A stretch of 64,000 nt of DNA from Pandoraea horticolens (lineage in GTDB: Bacteria > Pseudomonadota > Gammaproteobacteria > Burkholderiales > Burkholderiaceae). Position numbers and translations under genes: made by a program. This document shows, in pieces, positions 8,722 to 17,062 of this stretch. The stretch covers positions 248,001-312,000 of the forward strand of contig NZ_CABPSM010000003.1 in the NCBI RefSeq assembly GCF_902459555.1, read 5' to 3'. The notes under the pieces were generated by a model. It ran no database searches. It worked only from the letters and a program-made list of their open reading frames with translations, and was not told where the DNA came from. The first letter of the stretch is position 1; every line of letters begins with the position of its first letter.

Positions 8722-10221
8722 ATGGCTGATGTAAATGCTGTTCCGACCCCCGGCTTCGATAGCTTCGGGCTACATGCGGACATCTTGCGGGCCATCGCCG
8801 AGCAGGGCTACACCCAACCGACACCGATTCAGGCACAAGCCATTCCCGTCGTGCTGTCCGGGCGCGACGTCATGGGTGCCGCGCAAACGGGGACGGGCAA
8901 GACCGCCAGCTTCTCGCTGCCGATCATCCAGCGCCTGCTGCCCGAGGCCAACACGAGTGCGTCGCCTGCGCGACATCCGGTGCGTGCGCTGATCCTCACG
9001 CCGACACGCGAACTCGCCGATCAGGTCGCCGATAATGTGCGTGCCTATGCAATGCATACACCGCTGCGTAACACGGTGGTGTTCGGTGGCGTCGATATGA
9101 ATCCGCAGAAGGATGCACTGCGACGCGGCGTCGAAATTCTGATCGCGACGCCGGGCCGCTTGCTCGATCACGTCGAACAGAAGACGGTGAATCTGAGCCA
9201 GGTCAGGATGCTCGTGCTCGACGAAGCCGACCGCATGCTGGACATGGGCTTCCTGCCGGATTTGCAGCGTATTCTGAATTTGCTCCCGAAACAGCGCCAG
9301 ACACTGCTGTTCTCGGCCACGTTCTCGAACGACATCAAGAAGCTCGCGTCGAGCTATCTCTCGAATCCGGTCACTATCGAAGTCGCCCGTCGTAATGCAA
9401 CGGCCGATAAGGTCGAGCAGGTCGTCTACGAAGTGGACGAAGACGACAAGCGCGCCGCGGTGGTGCAGATTCTGAACGAACGCGACCTCAAGCAGGTCAT
9501 CGTGTTCGTCAACAGCAAGGTCGGTGCAAGCCGTTTGGCGCGCCAGTTGGAGCGAGAGGGTATCGTGACGGCCGCCATTCACGGCGACAAGTCGCAGAAC
9601 GAGCGCATGCAAGCCCTCGAAGCGTTCAAGCAAGGCGGTATCCGCGCACTGGTGGCGACCGATGTCGCCGCGCGTGGGCTGGACATCACCGATCTGCCGG
9701 GGGTGATCAACTACGACCTGCCGTATAACCCGGAAGACTATGTGCACCGTATTGGTCGTACGGGCCGCGCGGGCGCATCGGGCGAGGCGATCTCGCTGTG
9801 CGCACCGGACGAGCGCAAGCAACTCGTGGAAATCGAGAAACTGATCAAGCGCGAACTCAAGCGCGGCGAACTGGTGATGGAGCGTCGCAGCCGTTCGCGT
9901 GATGATCGCAATGGCGATCGCTACGATCGCAGTGAGCGTACGGATCGCTCGGAGCGCAGCGATCGGAGCGAGCGTCATGGCCGTCACGATGGCCTGCGCG
10001 CTAGCCGTGGTGGCAATTCCGCGCCGCGTCGTGTCCGCCCGGAAGACGAATTTTTCTACAAGCCGTACGAGCCGTCGCCGTCGGCGATTGAGTCGCAACG
10101 CGACAGCCGCTCGTTGCAGGAATCCGTGGCGCCGACCGCTTTTGGCGCATTGCCTGAAAAGGCGCCGAAGCGCCAGGTGGCTGCCCTGCTCGCGGGTTTC
10201 CCTCGCAAGGCCGGCACCTGA
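8722..10221 (+). CDS. rhlE: DEAD-box ATP-dependent RNA helicase RhlE
   Basis: A 499-residue cytoplasmic RNA helicase. The two RecA-like domains carry, in order, the Q-motif ([14 protein letters not shown]), [37 protein letters not shown] and [10 protein letters not shown]. After about residue 385 comes a charged, low-complexity tail with tandem Ser-Glu-Arg/Asp-Arg units ([18 protein letters not shown]) and a final basic end, typical of RNA-binding tails in this subfamily and probably disordered. It is likely involved in RNA remodelling, ribosome maturation or RNA decay. A 270-base leader separates it from the carrier gene, and a strong terminator follows. Confidence 0.96.
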   Translation: MADVNAVPTPGFDSFGLHADILRAIAEQGYTQPTPIQAQAIPVVLSGRDVMGAAQTGTGKTASFSLPIIQRLLPEANTSASPARHPVRALILTPTRELADQVADNVRAYAMHTPLRNTVVFGGVDMNPQKDALRRGVEILIATPGRLLDHVEQKTVNLSQVRMLVLDEADRMLDMGFLPDLQRILNLLPKQRQTLLFSATFSNDIKKLASSYLSNPVTIEVARRNATADKVEQVVYEVDEDDKRAAVVQILNERDLKQVIVFVNSKVGASRLARQLEREGIVTAAIHGDKSQNERMQALEAFKQGGIRALVATDVAARGLDITDLPGVINYDLPYNPEDYVHRIGRTGRAGASGEAISLCAPDERKQLVEIEKLIKRELKRGELVMERRSRSRDDRNGDRYDRSERTDRSERSDRSERHGRHDGLRASRGGNSAPRRVRPEDEFFYKPYEPSPSAIESQRDSRSLQESVAPTAFGALPEKAPKRQVAALLAGFPRKAGT

Positions 10222-10261
10222 GACTGACCTGCCGCGCCATGGTTGTGGTGCGTTGAAAGCG

Positions 10262-10292
10262 AAAAGCCAGCGTAATTGCGCTGGCTTTTTTC
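10262..10292 (+). terminator. Intrinsic terminator after rhlE
   Basis: Perfect stem AGCCAGCG (10265-10272) and CGCTGGCT (10279-10286) with loop TAATTG, extended by A:T pairs and followed by a T-run to 10291. It sits 44 bases after the rhlE stop. The A-run on the other side lets it also serve the LysR gene converging from the right. Confidence 0.93.
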
Positions 10293-10335
10293 ATATTCAT
10301 GGCGCCAAGGGCGATATGTCCCCGTCCGAGGAACA

Positions 10336-11247
10336 TTAGCCTGCCGAGACCTTCGCCAGATGCCCCGCGAGGAAATCCAGAAATGCATGCACCTTCCTGG
10401 AGTGGCGCCGGTTTGGCAGATAGGCTGCATGCACGCTGATGTGCTGGTCCTGCGGATTGATCTCGTAGTCCTCGAACAGTCGCTGCAGACGCCCCGCGCG
10501 CACATCTTCCTGCACCAGCCATTCGGCCAGCAGTGCAACGCCTAGATCATCCAGCACGGCCTCGCGCAGCATATCCGAGCTGTTGGCCGCCAAGCGCCCC
10601 TGAATTTCCACATGCTGAACCGTGCTGCCCTGCCGGAATGACCAACGCTGCGGCCCGGCCTGATAGGCGAAGCGCAGGCACTCGTGCGCGCTCAATTCCG
10701 CGGGCGAGGTCGGCATCCCGCGCTGCTCAAGATATCCATGACTGGCGACCACGTAGCGGTGATGCTCGGCCAGGTGGCGCACGATGAGGTGAGGCTGATT
10801 GGCCGGAGCGCCGATGCGCACCGCTACGTCGATGCGCTCGGCGGCCAGATCGACATAGGCATCCGACAGGACTAGATCCAGCGACACGCGCGGGTGTTCG
10901 CGCAGGAAGCCGGGAATGTGTGGCGCCAGGCACACGCGCGCGAACGTGACCGGCAGCGATACCCGCAGCGGGCCAACCGCTTCCCCTCCCGCATCCGACA
11001 CGCTGCCGTCGGCCTCGTCAAGGTCGGACAGCACCTGTGAAACCTGCTCCAGATAGGCCGCGCCCGCATCGGTGAGCGTCACACGGCGCGTGGAGCGGGT
11101 CAGCAGCGCCGTGCCCAGCGACGCCTCCAGACCATCGATCAACCGGGTCACTGACGATGTAGCCACACCTAGCCGCCGCGCGGCTTTGGAGAAACCACCC
11201 GATTCCGCCACGTCCACGAAGGCGCGCAAAGCTTGCAGTTTGTTCAT
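10336..11247 (-). CDS. LysR-family transcriptional regulator of the DsbA/monooxygenase block
   Basis: A 303-residue LysR protein: HTH at residues 1-60 (LQALRAFVDVAESGGFSKAARRLG, SSVTRLIDGLEASLG), then the effector-binding domain. The subgroup resembles regulators of the AaeR/DsdC-like branch that have a short N-terminus and control neighbouring oxidoreductases. It is divergent from the DsbA-like gene at 11354 across a 106-base spacer that contains an exact tandem repeat, so it most likely controls the block 11354-14928. Confidence 0.92.
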   Translation of the reverse strand: MNKLQALRAFVDVAESGGFSKAARRLGVATSSVTRLIDGLEASLGTALLTRSTRRVTLTDAGAAYLEQVSQVLSDLDEADGSVSDAGGEAVGPLRVSLPVTFARVCLAPHIPGFLREHPRVSLDLVLSDAYVDLAAERIDVAVRIGAPANQPHLIVRHLAEHHRYVVASHGYLEQRGMPTSPAELSAHECLRFAYQAGPQRWSFRQGSTVQHVEIQGRLAANSSDMLREAVLDDLGVALLAEWLVQEDVRAGRLQRLFEDYEINPQDQHISVHAAYLPNRRHSRKVHAFLDFLAGHLAKVSAG

Positions 11248-11265
11248 TTTCTATCTTTGCGTTTT

Positions 11266-11289
11266 TTGCAAATTCACGTTGCAAATTCA
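11266..11289. promoter_or_regulatory. Tandem repeat, candidate LysR operator
   Basis: TTGCAAATTCA occurs twice exactly, at 11266-11276 and 11279-11289 (13-base period), in the spacer between the LysR gene and the DsbA-like gene. The site lies 19 bases upstream of the LysR start and 64 bases before the DsbA start. A TTTGCG/CGCAAAG inverted pair flanks it (about 11256 and 11309). This is an inferred binding region. Confidence 0.5.
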
Positions 11290-11353
11290 AAGAATTCTCA
11301 TTGATCAGCGCAAAGCCTAATCTCACGACAATACCAACGCAAGGATTTTCACC

Positions 11354-12016
11354 ATGCCGTCCGTCGAGATTCAAATCACCTACGACTTCATCTGCCCCTG
11401 GTGCTGGATCGGCCGCCGGCATCTGCAAGCGGCACTGGCGCAGATGCCGGACACAGCGTTCTCTATCCGCTACGTGCCCTATGAACTCAACCCCGGAATG
11501 CCGAAGGAAGGCGCCGACCGGAAGGCCTACCGTAGCGCCAAATTCGGCAGTTGGGCACGCTCTCAGGCGATGGATGCCGACGTGACCCTGGCCGGCCGGA
11601 GCGTGGGCGCCGCATTTCACTACGACCGCGTAACCATCACGCCAAACACGCGCCTGGCCCATCGACTGATGATCTATGCCGCCAGACGGGGCGACGCCGC
11701 CAAGACTGAGGCGCTTTTCGAATCCGTGTTCCACGCCTACTTCTCCGAGGGCCAGGACATCGGCAAGGCCGAAGTATTGGCCGCGTTGGCGGGCCAGGTT
11801 GGCTTTGATGCGAAGGAGGCTCGCGACTTCCTGGACTCACCGGCCGGGGAGCGCGAGGTCGTGGCAGCGGAACTGCAGGCGCAAGCTAACGGTGTGCGCT
11901 CGGTGCCCACCTTGCGTATCGGCAACACGTCCATCAGCGGCGCACAGCCTTCCTCGACCCTAATACAAGCGGTCCGGCAAGCCGCTGCACAAAGCGCCGT
12001 AGCACCTGCCGCTTGA
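11354..12016 (+). CDS. DsbA-family oxidoreductase (FrnE-like)
   Basis: A 220-residue thioredoxin-fold protein with the active site C14-P-W-C17 directly after the first beta strand (ITYDFICPWCWIG) and the helical insertion typical of FrnE/HCCA-isomerase-like DsbA relatives. The cis-Pro loop is visible as RSVPTLRIG near the C-terminus. It has no signal peptide, so it probably acts in the cytoplasm as a disulfide or glutathione-linked oxidoreductase rather than as periplasmic DsbA. RBS AAGGA at 11341-11345. First gene of the LysR-linked block, 24 bases before the monooxygenase. Confidence 0.9.
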   Translation: MPSVEIQITYDFICPWCWIGRRHLQAALAQMPDTAFSIRYVPYELNPGMPKEGADRKAYRSAKFGSWARSQAMDADVTLAGRSVGAAFHYDRVTITPNTRLAHRLMIYAARRGDAAKTEALFESVFHAYFSEGQDIGKAEVLAALAGQVGFDAKEARDFLDSPAGEREVVAAELQAQANGVRSVPTLRIGNTSISGAQPSSTLIQAVRQAAAQSAVAPAA

Positions 12017-12040
12017 GACGCCACCCGAGGGACCACCCAC

Positions 12041-13225
12041 ATGCCAGTCACGCTTTCCGATCGCAGTTCACCCCGCGCCATCATCATCGGCGGCTCCGTC
12101 GGCGGCCTGTTCACCGCCACGGCCTTGCAAGCCATCGGCTGGCAGGTCGATATCTTCGAGCGTTCCCCTCACGAGCTTGACAGCCGTGGCGGCGGCATCG
12201 TGCTGCAGGGCGACGTGCTGCGCGCGTTCCAGTTCGCGGGCGTTAAGACGCAGGGACAACTGGGCGTGCGCTCGGGTGACCGAATCTTTCTGGATCGTAG
12301 CGGCGAGGTGGTGCAGCGCACCTGGATGCCGCAGACGCAGACCTCGTGGAGCATGCTGTATGCCGCGATGAAGCGCCACTTGCCCGCCTCGGCTTATCAC
12401 CATGGCGAGCAGTTCGTGCGTTTCGAGCAGGACGGCGAGCGCATTCGTGCCCACTTCGCCAACGGCCGCGTGGAGACGGGCGACTTGCTCATCGGTGCGG
12501 ACGGCGCGCGCTCGGCTGTGCGGCAGCAAATACTGCCCGGTCTCTCCCCTCGTTATGCGGGCTACGTAGCGTGGCGCGGTCTGCTCGAAGAGGGGGCTCT
12601 GACCGGAGAGGCTGCGGACATGCTGCGCGGCAACTTCGCCTTCCAGCAAGGCCCGGATCACCTGCTGCTCGCTTACCTGGTGCCCGGCGAGGACGAGGCG
12701 ACGGCACCCGGCCGGCGCCGCTGGAACTGGGTTTGGTACGTGAAGGTGCCGCAGGGCGATGCACTGTCGCGCCTGTTGACCGACCGGCACGGCGTGCGCC
12801 ACGCGTTTTCCCTGCCGCCCGGCGCCGTGAAGGATGCCGATGTAGCCTGGCTGCATCAGCGATCACATGAACAGCTCGCGCCCCAGTTCCAGCAACTCGT
12901 CGCGGCCACGCCGGGTCCTTTCCTGCAGGCGATTCTTGATTTGCAGACTCCCCGCATGGTGCTGGGCCGGGCGGTCGTGCTGGGCGACGCGGCCTTCGTG
13001 CCCCGTCCGCATACCGCTGGCGGCACCGCGAAAGCCGCCGCCAATGCGGTGGCGCTGGCGACGGCGCTGCGTGACAGCACGGACACCGATGCCGCACTGG
13101 CGGCCTGGCAGGCGGCACAACTGAGCGAAGGCATCGCCATGACCGACTGGGGGGTGCGTATGGGCAACCAGATCATGCGCATCGCTGCGTCGGACACCGC
13201 GTCCACTGCACCTTTCCAGGAGTGA
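12041..13225 (+). CDS. FAD-dependent monooxygenase (aromatic hydroxylase family)
   Basis: A 394-residue flavoprotein of the p-hydroxybenzoate-hydroxylase fold. FAD-binding signatures: the dinucleotide motif IIIGGSVGGLFTA near residue 15, the DG motif GADGARSAVR near 155 and the GD motif VLGDAAFVPRPHTAGG near 320. The subfamily resembles 2,6-dihydroxypyridine 3-hydroxylase-like enzymes (single-component, NAD(P)H-dependent), but the substrate cannot be named from sequence. It follows the DsbA-like gene closely and ends five bases before the start codon of a degraded MFS gene, suggesting an oxidative detoxification or resistance operon. Confidence 0.87.
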   Translation: MPVTLSDRSSPRAIIIGGSVGGLFTATALQAIGWQVDIFERSPHELDSRGGGIVLQGDVLRAFQFAGVKTQGQLGVRSGDRIFLDRSGEVVQRTWMPQTQTSWSMLYAAMKRHLPASAYHHGEQFVRFEQDGERIRAHFANGRVETGDLLIGADGARSAVRQQILPGLSPRYAGYVAWRGLLEEGALTGEAADMLRGNFAFQQGPDHLLLAYLVPGEDEATAPGRRRWNWVWYVKVPQGDALSRLLTDRHGVRHAFSLPPGAVKDADVAWLHQRSHEQLAPQFQQLVAATPGPFLQAILDLQTPRMVLGRAVVLGDAAFVPRPHTAGGTAKAAANAVALATALRDSTDTDAALAAWQAAQLSEGIAMTDWGVRMGNQIMRIAASDTASTAPFQE

Positions 13226-13230
13226 ACACC

Positions 13231-13540
13231 ATGTCTTGACTTGGGCGCGGTCCTGGCGGTGGCGTCGTTTGCTGCAATGGGTTCGGCACTGTTCCACTGT
13301 TCATTTCGCCGGGCACACAGCAGTAGCTGCCGGTCGCCTGCGCCATCGAGTTCGACCTGGGCTTCCAGGCCGTTCTGCCGAACTGGGTGCGCGGGCGGGG
13401 CTGACTGTGTACCTCACGGTATTCAACGGCACGATGACCGCTGGCAGCATGGACTGGCGCCTCGCGGCGCAGAAAATCGGTGTACCGTAGACCCTGGTGA
13501 TCGGTGCCGTTGGCCTCGTGGTCGGTACCCGAACTGCCAG
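13231..13540 (+). pseudogene. Remnant of an MFS exporter (MFS_3 / EntS-like)
   Basis: An AGGAG ribosome binding site and an ATG at 13231 are followed after one codon by a stop, which suggests that most of the 5' coding region was deleted. Downstream, one frame reads DLGFQAVLPNWVRGRG (about 13350-13400) and, after a one-base shift near 13400, the next frame reads LTVYLTVFNGTMTAGSM...AQKIGVP, a stop at 13488, then TLVIGAVGLVVG. Together these match the late-middle region of MFS_3-type exporters. At least three lesions (deletion, frameshift, nonsense) make it non-functional. Confidence 0.75.
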
Positions 13541-13562
13541 CACCCCACATCAAGGACTTACC

Positions 13563-13880
13563 ATGACCACAGCCTCCACGTCCCCTTCGGTTCAGGACAA
13601 CCCTGCGAAGCATCGCTTCGAGTACGTGTCGCAAGGCGAGCGTGCGGTTGCCATCTACTCGCTGGAGGGCAATGTCATCACCTTCGTCCACACTCTGGTG
13701 CCCGAGGCGCTACAGGGGCAGGGCATTGCGCACCAACTGGTGTTGGCGGGGCTGGCCTCCGCGCGAGAGCGTGGTCTGCGCGTCGTTCCGCAATGCCCTG
13801 TATTCGCGGCGTACATGCGCGCGCATCCCGAGACGCATGATTTACTGGCCGACGAAGGTCGTGCCTTGCTCGGTCTCTGA
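13563..13880 (+). CDS. Small GNAT-family N-acetyltransferase (YjdJ / Acetyltransf_CG type)
   Basis: A 105-residue minimal GNAT-fold protein. The core NVITFVHTLVPEALQGQGIAHQLV contains the acetyl-CoA pyrophosphate-binding loop of this short family, and RVVPQCPVFAAYMRAHPETHDLL matches its characteristic C-terminus. The acceptor is unknown; relatives are often found in stress-related operons. The start at 13563 has an AAGGA site at 13552-13556. It lies just after the MFS remnant and before the zinc-finger gene. Confidence 0.88.
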   Translation: MTTASTSPSVQDNPAKHRFEYVSQGERAVAIYSLEGNVITFVHTLVPEALQGQGIAHQLVLAGLASARERGLRVVPQCPVFAAYMRAHPETHDLLADEGRALLGL

Positions 13881-13965
13881 AGCGCGTCGCATCGGCCGTC
13901 GGAGAAGGCGCTATGGCCGTGGCTTTCATCCACCAGCACCTCGCAACCCTTTGAGGAGAATCGCC

Positions 13966-14274
13966 ATGTCCCGTCACTGCACCCATACCGCCAGCATCCA
14001 CCGCGTCACGCCCAGCGCACTGGGTTGCGAGGAGTGCCTGAAGTCCGGCAGTCCCTGGGTGCATTTGCGGCTGTGCCGTACCTGCGGCCACGTGGGGTGT
14101 TGCGACGACTCGCCCAACCGCCACGCCAGTGCGCACTACCACGAGACCGGCCACCCTATCATCGAGGGCTATGACCCACCCGAGGGGTGGGGCTGGTGCT
14201 ACGTTGACCGCGTCATGCTGGATCTGGGTGACGACACCACGCCACAGAATGGGCCTATCCCGCGTTTCGTCTGA
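13966..14274 (+). CDS. UBP-type zinc finger domain protein
   Basis: A 102-residue protein that is essentially one UBP-type zinc finger: CEECLKSGSPWVHLRLC, then CGHVGCCDDSPNRHASAHYHETGHPI, giving the expected Cys/His ligands. In eukaryotes this fold binds ubiquitin C-termini. Bacterial stand-alone versions are known, but their role is unclear. The start at 13966 has a strong GAGGAG site at 13953-13958. It is 18 bases upstream of the ABM-domain gene and probably co-transcribed with it. Confidence 0.9.
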   Translation: MSRHCTHTASIHRVTPSALGCEECLKSGSPWVHLRLCRTCGHVGCCDDSPNRHASAHYHETGHPIIEGYDPPEGWGWCYVDRVMLDLGDDTTPQNGPIPRFV

Positions 14275-14292
14275 ACGACCCGAAGAGATTTC

Positions 14293-14928
14293 ATGCACCC
14301 TGAAGAAGGCACACCGTCCGTCGAGCCACGCGACCCCTCGCTGCGCAAGGCCTCGCTCGACGACCTGTCGGCCCGCAGCCTGCCGCACCCCGAGAGCGTG
14401 ACGGCAGTCATCCAGCACCATGTGCGCCCCGAGGCCGTCGCAGCCTACGAGCAGTGGCTGAAGCGCGTCGTGCCCATCGCGGAGCGCTTCCCGGGGCACC
14501 GCGGCGTGCTCGTCATCCGTCCCGCGCCCGGCTCTACGCTCTACACCGTGACCCTGCGCTTCGACTCGCTGCCGCATGCGGAGGACTGGTTCCAGTCGGC
14601 TGCGCGGCAGACGTTGCTGGGCGAGGTGATGCCCTTGCTGTCGCGCGATGAGCAGCGCCAGACGGTGACGGGGCTGGAGTTCTGGTTCCACCCGGAGCCG
14701 GGGCAGAAGCCAGCCAAGCGCTACAAGCAGTTCCTGCTGACGCTGTCAGTGATCTTCCCGCTCACGATGCTGGTACCCGTTCCGGTTCGCTGGCTGGCGC
14801 AATGGTGGCCCTGGCTCGGCAATACCTTCCTGGAACACTTGGCGGTGGCCGCCGCTGTGGTGGGACTGATGACCTATGTCCTCATGCCGCGCATCACTCG
14901 GCTGGTTGCGCGCTGGCTGTATGAATGA
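14293..14928 (+). CDS. Antibiotic-biosynthesis-monooxygenase-domain protein with C-terminal membrane anchor
   Basis: A 211-residue protein. Residues 35-135 form an ABM-type ferredoxin-like domain (VTAVIQHHVRPEAVAAYEQW, FPGHRGVLVIRP, YTVTLRFDS). Two hydrophobic segments follow (about 145-168, FLLTLSVIFPLTMLVPVPV, and 178-203, VAAAVVGLMTYVLMPRI), so the catalytic or binding domain is tethered to the inner membrane. It is the last gene of the LysR-linked block. ABM proteins include quinone- and heme-acting enzymes; the function here is unknown. Confidence 0.86.
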   Translation: MHPEEGTPSVEPRDPSLRKASLDDLSARSLPHPESVTAVIQHHVRPEAVAAYEQWLKRVVPIAERFPGHRGVLVIRPAPGSTLYTVTLRFDSLPHAEDWFQSAARQTLLGEVMPLLSRDEQRQTVTGLEFWFHPEPGQKPAKRYKQFLLTLSVIFPLTMLVPVPVRWLAQWWPWLGNTFLEHLAVAAAVVGLMTYVLMPRITRLVARWLYE

Positions 14929-15007
14929 AGCGGGACGCATTGTTGCACCAACGACCTGGCCCGCCGGCATTTTTCATTGGGAGAGCGCAATGGCGAAGGG
15001 CAGGGTT

Positions 15008-15946
15008 TCAGCGCCTGTGCTGCTCGCGCCACGCCAGTGTTGCAGCCGCGAAGAAGGCTTCGCGGTGAGAGACGTTGGCGAGCGACGCCGGTAAGCCGAG
15101 ATGCGTGGCGGCGTCCTTGAGGGCGGCGAGCACGGCGTCAGGCGTATCCAGGACGAGCGGCGCTGCGCCGTTCTGCTTGCTCAGTTTCTCGCCGTCGTCG
15201 GCCATGACCAGCGGTACGTGCAGATAGCGCGGCGTCGGCGCACCGAGGCAGGTTTGCAGATAGATCTGACGTGCCGTCGAGTCCAGCAAATCTTCGCCAC
15301 GCACGATATCGGTGATGCCTTGCGCCTGATCGTCGACGACCACGGCCAATTGGTACGCCCACTGACCGTCGGCGCGCTTGAGCACGAAGTCGCCGACCTC
15401 CGTTGCCAGATCCTGCGTTTGCGTGCCCATCCGGCGATCTTCGAAGCGTATGCGGGCCGCGTCGCCGTCCGGCACCCGCAGACGCCACGCGCGCGCCGTC
15501 TTGCCGTGCAGGCCGTTGCGGCAGGTGCCCGGATAGGCGAGCGTGCTGTGACGGGCATGCACGCGCGTGAGCGAGTCGGCGATTTCGCGTCGCGTGCAAC
15601 CGCAGGGATATACCAGTCCGCGAGCCGTGAGCGAGGCGAGCGCCTGTTCGTACAGGGCGTGCCGCTGGCTTTGCCAGACGACGGGCTCATCCGAATGCAG
15701 GCCCAGACGCGTCAGGGTGGCGAGAATCTCTTCGGCCGCGCCCGGCACGCATCGCGGTTCGTCCAGGTCTTCCATGCGAACGATCCAGACACCGTCATGC
15801 GCACGGGCGTCCAGCCAACTGGCCAGCGCGGTAACGAGCGAGCCGCGATGTAGCGGCCCGGTCGGGGAGGGTGCGAAACGCCCCCGATAGCGGGGGGCAG
15901 CGCTGGCGGCGGGCGGCGTGGCGTCGTGCGCCGAAGCGTGGGCCAC
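15008..15946 (-). CDS. gluQ: Glutamyl-Q tRNA(Asp) synthetase
   Basis: A 312-residue paralogue of glutamyl-tRNA synthetase that lacks the anticodon-binding domain and glutamylates queuosine in tRNA(Asp). The class I signature is in [16 protein letters not shown], the KMSKS-like motif is EKLSKQNG, and the zinc site is visible as CGCTRRE with a downstream YPGTC. A GTG at 15946 gives the family length. It starts nine bases after the trhO stop, so the two tRNA-modification genes are probably one transcript. The frame stays open upstream over trhO, but that extension has no family match. Confidence 0.92.
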   Translation of the reverse strand: MAHASAHDATPPAASAAPRYRGRFAPSPTGPLHRGSLVTALASWLDARAHDGVWIVRMEDLDEPRCVPGAAEEILATLTRLGLHSDEPVVWQSQRHALYEQALASLTARGLVYPCGCTRREIADSLTRVHARHSTLAYPGTCRNGLHGKTARAWRLRVPDGDAARIRFEDRRMGTQTQDLATEVGDFVLKRADGQWAYQLAVVVDDQAQGITDIVRGEDLLDSTARQIYLQTCLGAPTPRYLHVPLVMADDGEKLSKQNGAAPLVLDTPDAVLAALKDAATHLGLPASLANVSHREAFFAAATLAWREQHRR

Positions 15947-15954
15947 CGGCGTGC

Positions 15955-16836
15955 TCAGGCAGGCGTGGCGGCGGGAATGGTGCTTTCCGGCGCGTTGGCG
16001 GCGGGCCGGCCGCCAACGCACGCGGGGCAATGCTCGCCTTCGACGTAATCGGGGCCTTGCTGATCCGCGGCTGTCACCACGGCACGGCAGGCGAAGCACT
16101 GCTTGGTCGTCGATGGCGCGAGTTCGGGGGTGAGTGCCGTGCGATAGTCGAACACGAAGCAGTCGCCCTGATAGTGCGCACCGCCCACGTCCTCGAAGTA
16201 CTTGAGAATGCCGCCGTCGAGCTGATACGTGTGTTCAAACCCGATATCGCGCATATAGATCGCTGCCTTCTCGCAACGAATGCCGCCGGTGCAGAACGAC
16301 ACGATGGTCTTGCCCTCGAAGTCTTCGCGGTGTGCTGCGATGACGTCGGGGAATTCCGAGAATTTCGTCAGACGATAGTCGATGGCATTGTCGAACGTGC
16401 CGACATCGATCTCGAAGTCATTGCGCGTGTCGAGCATCACGACCGGGCGGCCTTCGTCGTCCTGGCCGGCGTCGAGCCAGCGTTTGAGCGTGGCAGGGTC
16501 GACACCGGGCGCACGGCCGTCTGCCGGCTTGATGACCGGCATCTTCATCGTGATGATCTCCTTCTTCTGGCGCACCAGCATCCGGCGGAACGGCTGCGTT
16601 TCCGAGATGCTCTCCTTGACCGTGAGATCGGCAAACCGGGCGTCGGCGCGCAAACCGGCGAGGAAGGCGTCGATAGCCTCGCGCGAGCCCGCCAGAAACA
16701 GGTTGATGCCCTCGGGGGCGAGGAGGATGGTGCCCTTCAGGTCGAGCGCCTGACAGTGTTCGAGCAGGGCCGGACGCAGGGTCGCGATGTCGTCGAGCGT
16801 GACGAACTTGTACGCAGCGATATTGACGATAGACAT
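15955..16836 (-). CDS. trhO: tRNA uridine(34) hydroxylase, rhodanese-domain
   Basis: A 293-residue UPF0176/TrhO protein that hydroxylates U34 of tRNA on the way to 5-carboxymethoxyuridine derivatives. It has an N-terminal acylphosphatase-like domain ([10 protein letters not shown]...[18 protein letters not shown]) and a rhodanese domain with active-site loop [11 protein letters not shown] Cys-rich tail ([17 protein letters not shown]) resembles a zinc-binding end. The start at 16836 ([11 protein letters not shown]) matches the family N-terminus. It is divergent from dnaE and upstream of gluQ; both act on wobble-position uridine or queuosine. Confidence 0.95.
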   Translation of the reverse strand: MSIVNIAAYKFVTLDDIATLRPALLEHCQALDLKGTILLAPEGINLFLAGSREAIDAFLAGLRADARFADLTVKESISETQPFRRMLVRQKKEIITMKMPVIKPADGRAPGVDPATLKRWLDAGQDDEGRPVVMLDTRNDFEIDVGTFDNAIDYRLTKFSEFPDVIAAHREDFEGKTIVSFCTGGIRCEKAAIYMRDIGFEHTYQLDGGILKYFEDVGGAHYQGDCFVFDYRTALTPELAPSTTKQCFACRAVVTAADQQGPDYVEGEHCPACVGGRPAANAPESTIPAATPA

Positions 16837-17062
16837 GGCAACAAGATTTCGCAAAAGCGTGAAGCAATAAAACGCCATTATCGCCGATTCGGCCCCGAAG
16901 CACTTTGATTTGACACCGGATTTCGCCAAATCGGACGGTATCCGAGGCCCGACATGGAAAAATTCCTAGTGCCTGCACGGTGGTATCCGAAATGCGGGGA
17001 AACGCCGGACGTTTCGTGAAGCGAGGCCCGCTATGCGGGGGCGGCGCGTTACAATACCGCCC

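Noticed and set aside
8770-10098. Long open frame antisense to rhlE
   Set aside because: Same codon-bias artefact; low-complexity Arg/His/Ala-rich translation, no RBS, no domain.
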